Assembly (NCBI GenBank): GCA_050180895.1
Contig: JBFXDS010000003.1
Location: forward strand, 310,001 to 374,000
Reading direction: 5' to 3'
From: JBGPEQ01 sp050180895
GTDB taxonomy: Bacteria > Pseudomonadota > Alphaproteobacteria > Dongiales > Dongiaceae
DNA: 64,000 bases
Positions 37,317-46,332 of this stretch are shown here, in pieces. The translations under genes were made by a program, and so were the position numbers. How positions within the stretch are numbered: the stretch's first letter is position 1; every line of letters starts with the position of its first letter. The notes beneath the pieces are model-generated. The model was not told where the DNA came from. It saw only the letters and a list, made by a program, of their open reading frames with translations, and ran no database searches.

Positions 37317-37627
37317 CAAATCGTCCCCACATCAATGCGGTCATACTCCGCATGGGTGCCGAAGAAGCGTATGTCAATGACTCCAAAACGGTAGTTGACT
37401 GCGGCCACGAGTCGAAACCGGTTGCCGGAAATGTTGAACACCAGCCGGTTGCCGCCAATGATGCTCGCCAAGGCGAACTGACGCTTGACCTCCGCCGGAG
37501 TCGCCCACTCGCCGGCGCTCGCCTCAGCGAGCCAAGCGTCGAACTGCTTCCGCGCCGCCGCGATGCCGACATGACCCGCTCGTTTGACGAAGTACTCCTC
37601 GACAATCAACCGCCCGTTGACGAGCAT
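37316..37627 (-). CDS. HigB-type toxin (mRNA interferase)
   Basis: 103 residues, HigB_toxin family: KRAGHVGIAAARKQFDAWLAEA, WATPAEVKRQFALASIIGGNRLVFNI and a C-terminal IDIRFFGTHAEYDRID. In the family it cleaves mRNA on the ribosome until neutralised by HigA. Complete length, so the pair could be functional, unlike the broken higB at 51.8 kb. Confidence 0.85.
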   Translation of the reverse strand: MLVNGRLIVEEYFVKRAGHVGIAAARKQFDAWLAEASAGEWATPAEVKRQFALASIIGGNRLVFNISGNRFRLVAAVNYRFGVIDIRFFGTHAEYDRIDVGTI

Positions 37628-37687
37628 TCGGCATTCTAGCAGTTCCCAAAAAAGGAACCACTGAAAAAGAGTACTGGGATTCGTTGA

Positions 37688-39073
37688 TCAAACGACCGCC
37701 AGCTGGAACTGCGGCGGTTCGTGCGCCAGCTGGGCGAGGATGGCGAGGCCGCGGCGCAACTCGTCGCGGCTGCGGGCGGCGGCGAGGCAGATGCGGATGG
37801 CGCGCGGGGGGCGGCTGCCGATGGAGAAGACCTCGGCGGGCGAGATGACGACGCCGCGTTGCCGCGCCTCGGCGGCGAAGTGCATCGGTGCCCAATGCTC
37901 CGGCAGGGTCAGCCAGCAGTGGAAGCCGGCCGGGTGGGCGGCGTAGGGGAAGCCATGCAGCATCTCGCGCGCGATCGGCTGGCGGGCGATGGCCTCGCTG
38001 CGGTACTGGGATGCGAGCCGCTCGCCGGTGCCGTCGGCGATCCATTGGCTGGCCAGCTCCGCCATCGGCGGCGAGGCCATGAGGGTCGTCGCGCGCACCG
38101 ACGTTGTCACGCGCTGCACGAACTCCGGCGGCACGGCGGCATAGCCGACGCGCAGGCCCGGCGCGATCGCCTTCGACAGGCTGGCGAGATAGAAGCCGAT
38201 CTCCGGCGCATGCGACACCAGCGGCGCCGGCCCGTCCTTGACCAGGAAGCCGTAGATGTCGTCCTCGACGATCGCCACGCCGTAGCGCCGCGCGATGTCC
38301 GCGATCTCGCGCCGTCGCTCGACCGGCATGTGCGCGCCGGTCGGGTTCTGCAGGCTCGGCATGCAGAAGAGCGCCTTGGCGCGGCCGCCGCGGCACGCCT
38401 TCTCGAAGGCATCGGGCAGGATGCCCTGGGAATCCATTGCCAGGCCGACCAGCTCGAAGCGGAAGAGATCGGCGATCGCCTTGACGCCGGGATAGGTCAG
38501 CGCCTCCGTCAGCACGACGTCGCCGGGTCCGGCCAGCGTGCCGAGCACGACGGCCATGGCGTGCTGCCCGCCTGAGGTGACGACGATCTGCTCCGGCGAG
38601 ACCTCCAGGCCGTGCCGCCTGATCCACGCCGCGCCGGCGGCACGATGCTCGGGCCGACCGCGATGGGGCTGGTAGTCGAGCAGGCAGCCGACTCCCTCGC
38701 GGCCGACCATCGCCTGCAGCGATTGCGCGAGCAGCGCGTCGGCATCGGGCCGGACGGGGAAGTTCATGCTGAGATCGAGAACGCCGTAGCCGATCGCCGG
38801 CTCCGGCATCAGCGTGGCGAGCGCACGCTGCCCGCCGCGCACATAGGTGCCGCGTCCGACCTCGCCCTTGATCAGCCCGCGCCGCTCGGCCTCGGCATAG
38901 GCGCGCGTCACCGTGCCGACGGTGATGCCGAGCCGATAGGCGAGATCGCGATGGGTCGGGAGGCGGTCACCGTCGCGCAGACGGCCCTCGCCGAGGTCCG
39001 CGGCCAGCGCATCGACGATGGCGAGATAGCGTGGACCGGGAAGCTGCGAGAGATCGGGCTGCCAAATTGTCAT
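37688..39073 (-). CDS. MocR-family regulator (GntR wHTH fused to class I aminotransferase)
   Basis: 461 residues. GntR-type winged helix at 10-78 (LPTHRDLAYRLGITVGTVTRAY), then a fold type I aminotransferase domain with QNPTGAHM and PLP-lysine K301 in SLSKAIAPGLR. MocR proteins sense PLP or amino compounds and usually control a divergent gene. Here a DUF1127/PhzF/class V aminotransferase operon lies divergent and two ATTGTC inverted repeats fill the gap. No Shine-Dalgarno sequence precedes the ATG. Confidence 0.9.
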   Translation of the reverse strand: MTIWQPDLSQLPGPRYLAIVDALAADLGEGRLRDGDRLPTHRDLAYRLGITVGTVTRAYAEAERRGLIKGEVGRGTYVRGGQRALATLMPEPAIGYGVLDLSMNFPVRPDADALLAQSLQAMVGREGVGCLLDYQPHRGRPEHRAAGAAWIRRHGLEVSPEQIVVTSGGQHAMAVVLGTLAGPGDVVLTEALTYPGVKAIADLFRFELVGLAMDSQGILPDAFEKACRGGRAKALFCMPSLQNPTGAHMPVERRREIADIARRYGVAIVEDDIYGFLVKDGPAPLVSHAPEIGFYLASLSKAIAPGLRVGYAAVPPEFVQRVTTSVRATTLMASPPMAELASQWIADGTGERLASQYRSEAIARQPIAREMLHGFPYAAHPAGFHCWLTLPEHWAPMHFAAEARQRGVVISPAEVFSIGSRPPRAIRICLAAARSRDELRRGLAILAQLAHEPPQFQLAVV

Positions 39074-39151
39074 GGTGACAATGTTTCGCTTGAACCGAAA
39101 TCAATGTCAAGACAATACTTAGATTGTCGCGATATTGTTCTGCGATATAAC
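39066..39151. promoter_or_regulatory. Divergent promoters and two ATTGTC palindromes, probable MocR operators
   Basis: Palindrome 1: ATTGTCA-TGG-TGACAAT at 39066-39082, spanning the mocR start codon. Palindrome 2: GACAAT-ACTTAG-ATTGTC at 39111-39128. Plus-strand promoter: TTGTCG (39124-39129), 16 bases, TATAAC (39146-39151), with palindrome 2 overlapping the -35. Minus-strand promoter: TTGACA (39105-39110 reversed) with a weak -10 close to the mocR ATG. Confidence 0.65.
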
Positions 39152-39170
39152 GGAGACATAGGAGGATTGT

Positions 39171-39404
39171 ATGGATACAATCTTGAATGCCCATCGGTCG
39201 GCTGCCAGGGCGGTCGGCCGCAAAGAGCCTGCATCAGGGTTCGCAACCTATATCGTGGCGGCCGTGCGGAACCTGATGGGCGTGGCGGAGCGGGCACGGC
39301 AGAGGCGCGCGTTGCTGGCGCTCGACGACTGGATGCTGAAGGACATCGGCCTCTCCCGCGCCGATGCGCAGCACGAGTACCTCAAGCGGTTCTGGCAGAA
39401 GTAA
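39171..39404 (+). CDS. DUF1127 small protein
   Basis: 77 residues. C-terminal DUF1127 core: RQRRALLALDDWMLKDIGLSRADAQ. N-terminal half is a basic/hydrophobic linker. Small DUF1127 proteins have been linked to RNA binding and to phosphate or carbon metabolism in alphaproteobacteria. GGAGGATTGT precedes the ATG. First gene of the MocR-divergent operon, 11 bases before the PhzF-like gene. Confidence 0.88.
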   Translation: MDTILNAHRSAARAVGRKEPASGFATYIVAAVRNLMGVAERARQRRALLALDDWMLKDIGLSRADAQHEYLKRFWQK

Positions 39405-39415
39405 GGTCGACCGTC

Positions 39416-40195
39416 ATGCAGCTGTCGCTCTATCAGGTCGATGCCTTCACCGACCGGTTGTTCGCCGGCAATCCGGCGGCCGTGTGCCCCCTGGATACGT
39501 GGCTGCCGGACGCCGCAATGCAGGCGATCGCCGCCGAGAACAATCTCTCGGAAACGGCATTCTTCGTTCCGCGCGGCGCCGACTACGATCTGCGCTGGTT
39601 CACGCCGACCGTGGAGACGGACCTGTGCGGCCACGCCACGCTGGCCTCCGGGTTCGTGGTGATGACGCGGCTGACGCCACAAAGGTCGAGCGTGCGATTC
39701 CATACCAGGAGCGGGCCGTTGACGGTGACGCGCCAAGGCGACATGTTCGCGATCGATCTTCCCGCGCAGCCGCCCGAGCCGTGCGCCATGCCGCCGAATC
39801 TCGTCGCCGCCCTTGGCCGCAAGCCGGCGCAGGTCCTGGGTGCGGTGAAATACCTGGCGATCTACGACAGCGAGGAGGAGGTCGCGGCGCTCGCGCCCGA
39901 TCTCGCCGCATGGGCCCATGCCGACCGCGACGGCGTCATCGTCAGCGCCCTGGGGCGCAATTGCGACTTCGTCTCGCGCTACTTCGCGCCGCACGCCGGG
40001 ATCCCCGAGGATCCCGTCACGGGTTCCGCGCACTGCACGCTGATGCCGTATTGGGCGAAGCGGCTGGGCAAGACCAGACTGCACACGCGCCAGATCTCCG
40101 CGCGCGGCGGCGAGCTGTTCTGCGAGCTCAAGGGCGACCGCGTCGTCATCGCCGGCCATGCCGCGTTCTATCTCGAGGGGCGCATCCATGTCTGA
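39416..40195 (+). CDS. PhzF family isomerase-like protein
   Basis: 259 residues with the two-domain diaminopimelate-epimerase-like fold. Signature segments: QVDAFTDRLFAGNPAAVC, NLSETAFF (with the catalytic-position Glu), WFTPTVETDLCGHATLAS and PEDPVTGSAHCTL. Members isomerise small acids; the substrate here is unknown. It overlaps the next gene by 8 bases. The long open frame upstream is antisense to mocR. Confidence 0.9.
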   Translation: MQLSLYQVDAFTDRLFAGNPAAVCPLDTWLPDAAMQAIAAENNLSETAFFVPRGADYDLRWFTPTVETDLCGHATLASGFVVMTRLTPQRSSVRFHTRSGPLTVTRQGDMFAIDLPAQPPEPCAMPPNLVAALGRKPAQVLGAVKYLAIYDSEEEVAALAPDLAAWAHADRDGVIVSALGRNCDFVSRYFAPHAGIPEDPVTGSAHCTLMPYWAKRLGKTRLHTRQISARGGELFCELKGDRVVIAGHAAFYLEGRIHV

Positions 40196-41381
40196 CAAGG
40201 CCCTCGCGGCGGCGCTCCTGGCCGCCGGCGAAGGTCCCCGCTATGGGCATGGCTTGCGTGACCTGTTCGACCTGCAGACCGACGCCGTCTTCCTCAACCA
40301 TGGCAGCTACGGGCTGACGCCGCGCCCGGTGCTGGCGGCGCAGGCGGCATTGCGGGCGGAGATGGAGGTCCAGCCGGTTCGTTTCCTGGCGCGGCAGCGG
40401 CTGCAGCCTCGGCTGCGGGCCGCCGCCCAGCAGCTGGCGCCGTTTCTCGGCGCCGATGGCGCGGACCTGGCGTTCGTCGACAACGCGACGACAGGCATCA
40501 ACGCGGTCCTGCGCTCGCTGCCCCTGAAGCCCGGCGACGAGATCCTGATCACCGACCACACCTACGGCGCGGTCCGCAATGCGGTGCGCTATGTCTGCGC
40601 GCGCTCCGGCGCCGGCATGGTGGAGGCGCGGCTGCCGTTCCCGAGCGGCGGCGCCGACGACATCGTCGATGCGATGGCCGCCGCGCTCTCGCCGCGGACA
40701 CGGCTTGCCGTGCTCGATGCCGTCACCTCGATCAGCGCCCTGGTGATGCCGGTCGCGCGGCTTGCTGCGGCCTGCCGCGCCGCCGGCGCGCAGGTGCTGG
40801 TCGATGCCGCCCATGCGCCGGGCATGCTCGATCTCGATGTCGCGGCGCTCGGCGCCGACTGGGTCAGCGGTAATGTCCACAAATGGCTGTTCGCGCCGAA
40901 GGGTTGCGGCTTCCTGTGGGCGCGCCGGGCGCTGCAGGGCGATCTCCATCCGACGGTCATCTCGCACGGCTTCGAGCAGGGCTTCGCCAACGAGTTCGAT
41001 TGGACGGGAACGCGCGATCCGACCGGGTGGCTGTCGATCCCGGCGGCCCTCGCCTTCTATCGCTCGATGGGCGATGGCGCCCTGCGCGCCCGCAATCACC
41101 GCTTGGCGGTCGAGGCCGCGGCATTGCTGGCGCAGCGCTGGGGCACCGAGACCGGCGCGCCGGCGGACATGCTCGGCGCCATGGCGGTGGTTCGGCTGCC
41201 CGGGTCGCGGCCGGCCACCTCTGCCGCCGCGCAGGCGCTGAACGACGAACTGTGGGAGCGGCATCGGATCGAGGTGCCGGCGATGGCCATCGGCGCGCAT
41301 CTCTGGCTGCGCATCTCGGCCCAGATCTACAACGAGCTCTCGGACTACGAGCATCTGGCGGCGGTCGTCGCAACGCTGTGA
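40188..41381 (+). CDS. Class V aminotransferase (isopenicillin N epimerase-like)
   Basis: 397 residues. PLP enzyme of the CsdA/CefD branch: FLNHGSYGLTP, DNATTGINAVL, LVDAAHAPGMLDLD and PLP-lysine K232 in GNVHKWLFAPKG. Substrate unknown; relatives epimerise or desulfurate amino acids. Overlap with the PhzF-like gene points to one pathway, probably on an amino-acid-like metabolite sensed by the divergent MocR. Confidence 0.88.
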   Translation: MSDKALAAALLAAGEGPRYGHGLRDLFDLQTDAVFLNHGSYGLTPRPVLAAQAALRAEMEVQPVRFLARQRLQPRLRAAAQQLAPFLGADGADLAFVDNATTGINAVLRSLPLKPGDEILITDHTYGAVRNAVRYVCARSGAGMVEARLPFPSGGADDIVDAMAAALSPRTRLAVLDAVTSISALVMPVARLAAACRAAGAQVLVDAAHAPGMLDLDVAALGADWVSGNVHKWLFAPKGCGFLWARRALQGDLHPTVISHGFEQGFANEFDWTGTRDPTGWLSIPAALAFYRSMGDGALRARNHRLAVEAAALLAQRWGTETGAPADMLGAMAVVRLPGSRPATSAAAQALNDELWERHRIEVPAMAIGAHLWLRISAQIYNELSDYEHLAAVVATL

Positions 41382-41524
41382 CGCATCGTCGGGCAGCGTT
41401 CATATCGCCTGGTTCCGGCTCGTCGGCCGCTGTCGCGCAAGTCTCGGATACAAGGCGCGGATATCGCGGCGGCAGGCGCGCTCCTAGTCTCCGCGGTCTT
41501 GTCATGTCATCGGAGGGTTCGACC

Positions 41525-41737
41525 ATGCCCATCGGTTTCACCGCCAAGGCAGTCCGCCCCACCGCCGCCATTGGCGGTTCGGGACTCGTCGCGAGGCTGC
41601 TGACCACGCTGCTCGGCTGGAGCGCCCGCGCGCGCGAGCGGCGATCCTTGTACGGCCTGGACGACCACCTGCTGAAGGACATCGGCCTCACGCGCGCCGA
41701 CGTCGAGCGCGAGGCGAGCAAGCATTTCTGGCAATAA
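41525..41737 (+). CDS. DUF1127 small protein
   Basis: 70 residues ending SARARERRSLYGLDDHLLKDIGLTRADVERE and SKHFWQ. Same C-terminal core and the same FWxK/FWQ tail as the copy at 39171. CGGAGGG precedes ATG 41525. It lies between the aminotransferase gene and serC; the 143-base gap upstream holds no other gene. Confidence 0.88.
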   Translation: MPIGFTAKAVRPTAAIGGSGLVARLLTTLLGWSARARERRSLYGLDDHLLKDIGLTRADVEREASKHFWQ

Positions 41738-41839
41738 GCCGGAAGGCGGTCAGACAGATGCTGCGCCGCATTGACGCGGTGCAGCATAGCCCATAGGATG
41801 CGCCGCTTTTTATCTCAGCCGCGACAGGGGAGTCCGGCC

Positions 41840-42952
41840 GTGAAGCCCGCCGTCCGACCGCGCCACCCGCAATTCTCCTCCGGGCCCTGCGCCAAGCGGC
41901 CCGGCTGGTCGCTGGCCGCGCTCCAGGCCGCCTGCGTCGGCCGCTCGCACCGCTCGGCCGAGGGCAAGGCCAAGCTGGCCGCGGTGATCGCGCGCAGCCG
42001 GGCGATCCTTGGCATGCCGGCGGAATTCCGACTCGGCATCGTGCCGGCCTCCGACACCGGCGCGGTCGAGATGGCGCTGTGGTCGCTGCTGGGCGCGCGC
42101 GGAATCGACCTGCTGGCCTGGGAGAGCTTCGGCAAGGGCTGGGTCGCCGATGTCGTGCAGCAACTGAAGCTCGCGGACGTGCGCGTCTTCGCGGCGGACT
42201 ATGGCCGGCTGCCCGACCTGCGGCAGGTCGACTCCGCGCGCGACATCGTCTTCACCTGGAACGGCACCACCTCGGGCGTGCGCGTGCCCGACGGAGAGTG
42301 GATCGCGGCCGACCGCCAGGGCCTCACGATCTGCGACGCCACCTCGGCCGCCTTCGCCATGGACCTGCCCTGGGACAAGCTCGATGTCGTCACCTGGTCC
42401 TGGCAGAAGGTGCTGGGCGGCGAGGCGGCGCACGGCATGATCGCGCTGTCGCCGCACGCCGTCGCGCGTCTTGAGAGCCACAAACCCGCCTGGCCGCTGC
42501 CGAAGATCTTCCAGCTCACCAAGGGCGGCAAGCTGATCGACGGCGTCTTCAAGGGCGATACCATCAACACGCCGTCGATGCTGGCCGTCGAGGATGCGCT
42601 CGACGGCCTGCGCTGGGCCGAGACCATCGGCGGACTGCCGGCGCTGATCGCCCGCAGCGTGGCCAACCTCGCGGCCATCAGTGGCTGGGTCGAGCGCACG
42701 CCCTGGATCGCGTTCCTGGCCGAGGATGCCGCGATCCGCTCGCCCACCTCCGTCTGCTTCCGGATCGCCGACGGCAAGGCCGCCGGCGCCGTCGCCGACC
42801 TGCTCGCCGCGGAGGGCGTCGCCTACGACATCGGCGCCTACCGCGACGCCCCGCCCGGCCTGCGCATCTGGGCCGGCGCCACCATCGAGACCGCCGACCT
42901 CGAGGCCCTATTCCCCTGGCTCGACTGGGCGTGGGCGGAAGTACAGAGGTGA
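41840..42952 (+). CDS. serC: Phosphoserine aminotransferase, alphaproteobacterial type
   Basis: 370 residues from GTG 41840 (site AGGGGAG seven bases upstream); an ATG at 41798 would add 14 residues. Transfers an amino group to 3-phosphohydroxypyruvate in serine synthesis. Begins with RHPQFSSGPCAKRPGW, characteristic of this branch; FTWNGTTSGVR and PLP-lysine in WSWQKVLGGEAAHG. Followed by serA after a repeat. Confidence 0.93.
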   Translation: MKPAVRPRHPQFSSGPCAKRPGWSLAALQAACVGRSHRSAEGKAKLAAVIARSRAILGMPAEFRLGIVPASDTGAVEMALWSLLGARGIDLLAWESFGKGWVADVVQQLKLADVRVFAADYGRLPDLRQVDSARDIVFTWNGTTSGVRVPDGEWIAADRQGLTICDATSAAFAMDLPWDKLDVVTWSWQKVLGGEAAHGMIALSPHAVARLESHKPAWPLPKIFQLTKGGKLIDGVFKGDTINTPSMLAVEDALDGLRWAETIGGLPALIARSVANLAAISGWVERTPWIAFLAEDAAIRSPTSVCFRIADGKAAGAVADLLAAEGVAYDIGAYRDAPPGLRIWAGATIETADLEALFPWLDWAWAEVQR

Positions 42953-42967
42953 CCGGGATCGATAGCA

Positions 42968-43050
42968 TGCGTCCTTCGACAGGCTCAGGATGAGGAGCTT
43001 TCTTCGTGCCACAAAAATTGCCCCTCATCCTGAGCCTGTCGAAGGACGCA
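42968..43050. repeat. Hairpin repeat, family A copy 6
   Basis: Arms start TGCGTCCTTCGACAGGCTCA at 42968 and end at 43050; the centre is in the opposite orientation (TTCTTCGTGCCACAAAAA). Between serC and serA. Confidence 0.9.
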
Positions 43051-43079
43051 GGGTGGCCCTGCAGTACTGAGGAGTCGCT

Positions 43080-44657
43080 ATGCCCAAGGTTCTGATCGCC
43101 GATGAATTGAGCATGCATGCGGTGGCGATCTTTCGCCGGCGCGGCGTGGAGGCGGACGTGCGTACCGGGCTGAAGCCGCCGGAGCTGACGGCGGCCATCG
43201 CCGACTATGACGGCCTCGCCGTGCGCTCCGCCACCAAGGTGACGGCCGAGATCCTGGCGGCGGCGCCGAGGCTGAAGGTCGTGGGCCGCGCCGGCATCGG
43301 CATCGACAACATCGACCTGCCGGCGGCGACCCAGCGCGGCATCGTCGTCATGAACACGCCGCACGGCAACTCCGTCACCACGGCCGAGCACGCCATCGCC
43401 ATGATGATGGCGCTCGCCCGCCAGATCCCCGCCGCCGACAAATCGACCCAGGCGGGCAAGTGGGAGAAGTCGCGGTTCCTCGGCGTCGAGCTCACCGGCA
43501 AAACCCTGGGCATCGTCGGCTGCGGCAACATCGGCTCCATCGTCGCCGAGCGCGCCCACGGCCTGAAGATGAAGGTCATCGCCTTCGATCCCTTCCTCTC
43601 CGACGAGCGCGCCCGCGACCTCAACGTGCAGAAGGTGGCGCTCGACGAGCTGCTCGCCCGCGCCGACATCGTCACCCTGCACACGCCGCTCACGGACTCG
43701 ACCCGCAATCTGCTCGACGCGGCGGCGCTGGCCAAGACCAAGCCGGGCGTGCGCATCGTCAACTGCGCGCGCGGCGGTCTCGTCGTCGAGGCCGACCTCA
43801 AGGCCGCCATCGAGTCCGGCCACGTCGCCGGTGCCGCGCTCGACGTCTTCGCCGAGGAGCCGGCGAGGCGGAACCCGCTGTTCGGGCTCGACCAGGTCAT
43901 TGCCACGCCGCATCTCGGCGCCGCCACCGCCGAGGCGCAGGAGAACGTGGCCGTGCAGATCGCCGAGCAGATGGCCGACTTCCTGCTCACCGGCGCGGTG
44001 AGCAACGCCCTCAACATGCCGGCGGTCAGCGCCGAGGAGGCGCCGAAGCTGCGGCCCTACATGACGCTGGCGCAGCAGCTCGGCTCCTTCGCCGGCCAGC
44101 TCACGCATTCCGGCCTCAAGAGCGTCACGATCGAGTACGAGGGCCAGGCCGCCGAGCTGAACACGCGCCCGCTCACGGCCACGGCGCTGGCGGCGCTGCT
44201 GGCGCCGGTGCTCGACAGCGTCAACATGGTGAACGCGCCGCTGCTGGCGCGCGAGCGCAACATCGAGGTGACGGAGATCAAGCACGACCGCCCCGGCGAT
44301 TACCAGTCGCTGATGCGGCTCGCCGTCGCCACCGACCGCCGCACGCGCGACGTCGCCGGCACGCTGTTCGGCGGCGACAAGCCGCGCATCGTCGAGATCA
44401 AGGGCATCCGCATCGAGGCCGAGCTCGGTCGCCACATGCTCTATACGACCAACGAGGACAAGCCCGGCTTCATCGGCCGCCTCGGCACGCTGCTCGGCGA
44501 GGCCGGCGTCAACATCGCCACCTTTCATCTCGGCCGCAGCGCCCCCGGCGCCGACGCCATCGCCCTCATCGAGGTCGATCAGCCGCTCTCCGATGCCCAG
44601 CTGGCGCAGGTCCGCGCCATCCCCGGCGTGGTGCAGGCGGAGTCGCTGGTGTTTTAG
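43080..44657 (+). CDS. serA: D-3-phosphoglycerate dehydrogenase
   Basis: 525 residues, the long form. First step of serine synthesis. Substrate domain, NAD motif GIVGCGNIGS near 150, catalytic NCARGG and PHLGAAT, intervening domain, and a C-terminal ACT domain (HMLYTTNEDKPGFIGRLGTLLGEAGVNIATFHLGR) for serine feedback. Confidence 0.97.
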   Translation: MPKVLIADELSMHAVAIFRRRGVEADVRTGLKPPELTAAIADYDGLAVRSATKVTAEILAAAPRLKVVGRAGIGIDNIDLPAATQRGIVVMNTPHGNSVTTAEHAIAMMMALARQIPAADKSTQAGKWEKSRFLGVELTGKTLGIVGCGNIGSIVAERAHGLKMKVIAFDPFLSDERARDLNVQKVALDELLARADIVTLHTPLTDSTRNLLDAAALAKTKPGVRIVNCARGGLVVEADLKAAIESGHVAGAALDVFAEEPARRNPLFGLDQVIATPHLGAATAEAQENVAVQIAEQMADFLLTGAVSNALNMPAVSAEEAPKLRPYMTLAQQLGSFAGQLTHSGLKSVTIEYEGQAAELNTRPLTATALAALLAPVLDSVNMVNAPLLARERNIEVTEIKHDRPGDYQSLMRLAVATDRRTRDVAGTLFGGDKPRIVEIKGIRIEAELGRHMLYTTNEDKPGFIGRLGTLLGEAGVNIATFHLGRSAPGADAIALIEVDQPLSDAQLAQVRAIPGVVQAESLVF

Positions 44658-44814
44658 AGCTGCAGGTGATCAATGACATCGGTGGAAAGAGCCATGGGCG
44701 GAGCGGAGCCCCACGATACTTCCCTCGCCCAAATATTTCTCATGCGAGGGGTGAAAAAGAATCGTTCGTCAAGCCGCCCGTCCTTTGCCAAATCTAGGGC
44801 CGGAGAGGTGCCCC

Positions 44815-45654
44815 ATGGATGGCGACAGACTGAACCGAATCGATCAGGTCACGGCGGCGATGACCTATCTGGTGCCCAACGGCAGGAAGCCGGTGTCCTA
44901 CCAGTACGACCCGCCGCCGGGCGTGCCCGTGCGCAGCGGCGTCTACGAGGACCGCCCCGTGCAGATCCGCAACGCGCGCCTGCTCGAATCCGGGCTGTCG
45001 CTCGATCGCGAGGGCTTCGCCATCCTCCCGCACGTCACGCGGGCCAGGGACCTCGCCGACGCGGCCGAGGTGAAGTCCGTCTACTATCCCGAGGCCGAGT
45101 GCCTGGTGAAGCAGGCGACCGGCGCCAGCCGCGTGCTCGTCTTCGACCACACCATCCGCAGCGCCCCGCTCGCCGGCACCGGCCGCAAGGGCATCCGCGA
45201 GCCGGTGAAGCGCGTGCATAACGACTACACCGTGACGTCCGGCCCGCAGCGCGTGCGCGATCTCCTCCCCGATGAGGCGGAGGACTTGCTCAAGCATCGC
45301 TTCGCCATCATCAACGTCTGGCGCCCGCTCCGCCGCACCGTCGAGGACACGCCGCTCGGCCTTCTGGACGCGCGCTCGATCGCGCCGCAGGACTTCATCG
45401 CCACCGACCTCGTCTATCCCGACCGCGTGGGCGAGACCTACGCCGTCGCCTACAACCCGGCGCACCGCTGGTTCTACTACCCGCGTCAGCGCGCCGACGA
45501 GGCCGTCCTGCTGAAATGCTACGACTCGGCGGAGGACGGCCGCGCCCGCTTCCCCGCCCATTCCGCCTTCGACGATCCCACCGCGCCGCCCGACGCGCCA
45601 CCGCGCGAGAGCATCGAGCTGCGCACGCTGGCGTTCTTCCCGCCGGAGCATTGA
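44815..45654 (+). CDS. CmcJ/NvfI-family oxidoreductase-like protein
   Basis: 279 residues. Pattern of the CmcJ/AsaB group: SGVYEDRPVQIRNARL, EREGFxIL-type LDREGFAILPH, then VKRVHNDYTVTSGPQR with an HxD pair (H135, D137), AIINVWRPLRRTVEDTPLGLLDARS and AHRWFYYPRQRADEAVLLKCYDS. Fungal and actinobacterial members act in secondary metabolism on phenolic or amino substrates, some as iron/2-oxoglutarate-type enzymes. Substrate here unknown. GGAGAGG precedes ATG 44815. Confidence 0.8.
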   Translation: MDGDRLNRIDQVTAAMTYLVPNGRKPVSYQYDPPPGVPVRSGVYEDRPVQIRNARLLESGLSLDREGFAILPHVTRARDLADAAEVKSVYYPEAECLVKQATGASRVLVFDHTIRSAPLAGTGRKGIREPVKRVHNDYTVTSGPQRVRDLLPDEAEDLLKHRFAIINVWRPLRRTVEDTPLGLLDARSIAPQDFIATDLVYPDRVGETYAVAYNPAHRWFYYPRQRADEAVLLKCYDSAEDGRARFPAHSAFDDPTAPPDAPPRESIELRTLAFFPPEH

Positions 45655-45747
45655 TCCGCCGGCCGCGCCCGACGTAGCGAAGGGATCGGTTGCGCGCGCC
45701 GCCCAACCCCGATAAAGACGCTGGCTCCAGCGACAGGGAGGAGCCCC

Positions 45748-46173
45748 ATGCCCGTGAACGTCCTCTATCGCACGACGGCCACCGCCACCGGCGGCCGCGA
45801 CGGCGAAGCCGCCACCAAGGACGGCAGCTTCAAGGTGAAATTGTCGACTCCCAAGGAGCTCGGCGGCGCCGGCGGTCCCGGCAACAATCCGGAGCAGCTG
45901 TTCGCCTGCGGCTATGCCGCCTGCTTCATCGGCGCCATGAAGTTCGTGGCCTCGCAGGGCGGCCCGAAGGTGCCGGCCGACGCCACCGTCACCGCGACCG
46001 TGGGCATCGGCCCGCGCTCCGAGGGTGGCTTCGGCCTCGACGTGGCGCTCGACGTCTCGCTGCCGGGCGTGGCGAAGGCCGAGGCCCAGGCGCTGGTCGA
46101 GAAGGCCCACCAGGTCTGCCCCTACTCGAACGCCACCCGCAACAACGTCCCGGTGCGCCTCAACGTGGTGTGA
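45748..46173 (+). CDS. Organic hydroperoxide resistance protein Ohr
   Basis: 141 residues, OsmC/Ohr fold. Thiol peroxidase for organic hydroperoxides, reduced by lipoylated proteins. The two active cysteines are at 59 (CGYAACF) and 124 (QVCPYSNATR). No OhrR regulator next to it. AGGGAGGAG precedes the ATG. Confidence 0.95.
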   Translation: MPVNVLYRTTATATGGRDGEAATKDGSFKVKLSTPKELGGAGGPGNNPEQLFACGYAACFIGAMKFVASQGGPKVPADATVTATVGIGPRSEGGFGLDVALDVSLPGVAKAEAQALVEKAHQVCPYSNATRNNVPVRLNVV

Positions 46174-46202
46174 GCCGGCGTCGGCCCCGTGGCGGCGTGC
46201 TT

Positions 46203-46233
46203 CGCGCCCGGCGGGTTGCGTCCGCCGGGCGCG
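46203..46233. terminator. Perfect hairpin after ohr
   Basis: CGCGCCCGGCGG (46203-46214), seven-base loop, CCGCCGGGCGCG (46222-46233). No T run. It lies between convergent ohr and the bicupin gene. Confidence 0.5.
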
Positions 46234-46291
46234 AGTGCGGAGTTCGGCTGGCCGCGGTCGCCCGGTTCGTGGTCCACGCGATGTGGCCAAT

Positions 46292-46317
46292 TGTAGGGGC
46301 GAGAGGCGCTCGCCCCC
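46292..46317. repeat. Hairpin repeat, family B copy 2 (single arm)
   Basis: TGTAGGGGCGAGAGGCGCTC followed by GCCCCC: one arm with internal GCGAG/CTCGC pairing, no second arm nearby. Confidence 0.6.
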
Positions 46318-46332
46318 TCCGATAGGCAGGCA

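Noticed and set aside
44794..46290. 498-codon minus-strand frame across the CmcJ-like and ohr genes
   Set aside because: Composition is shadow-like, and both plus-strand genes have family motifs and ribosome sites.
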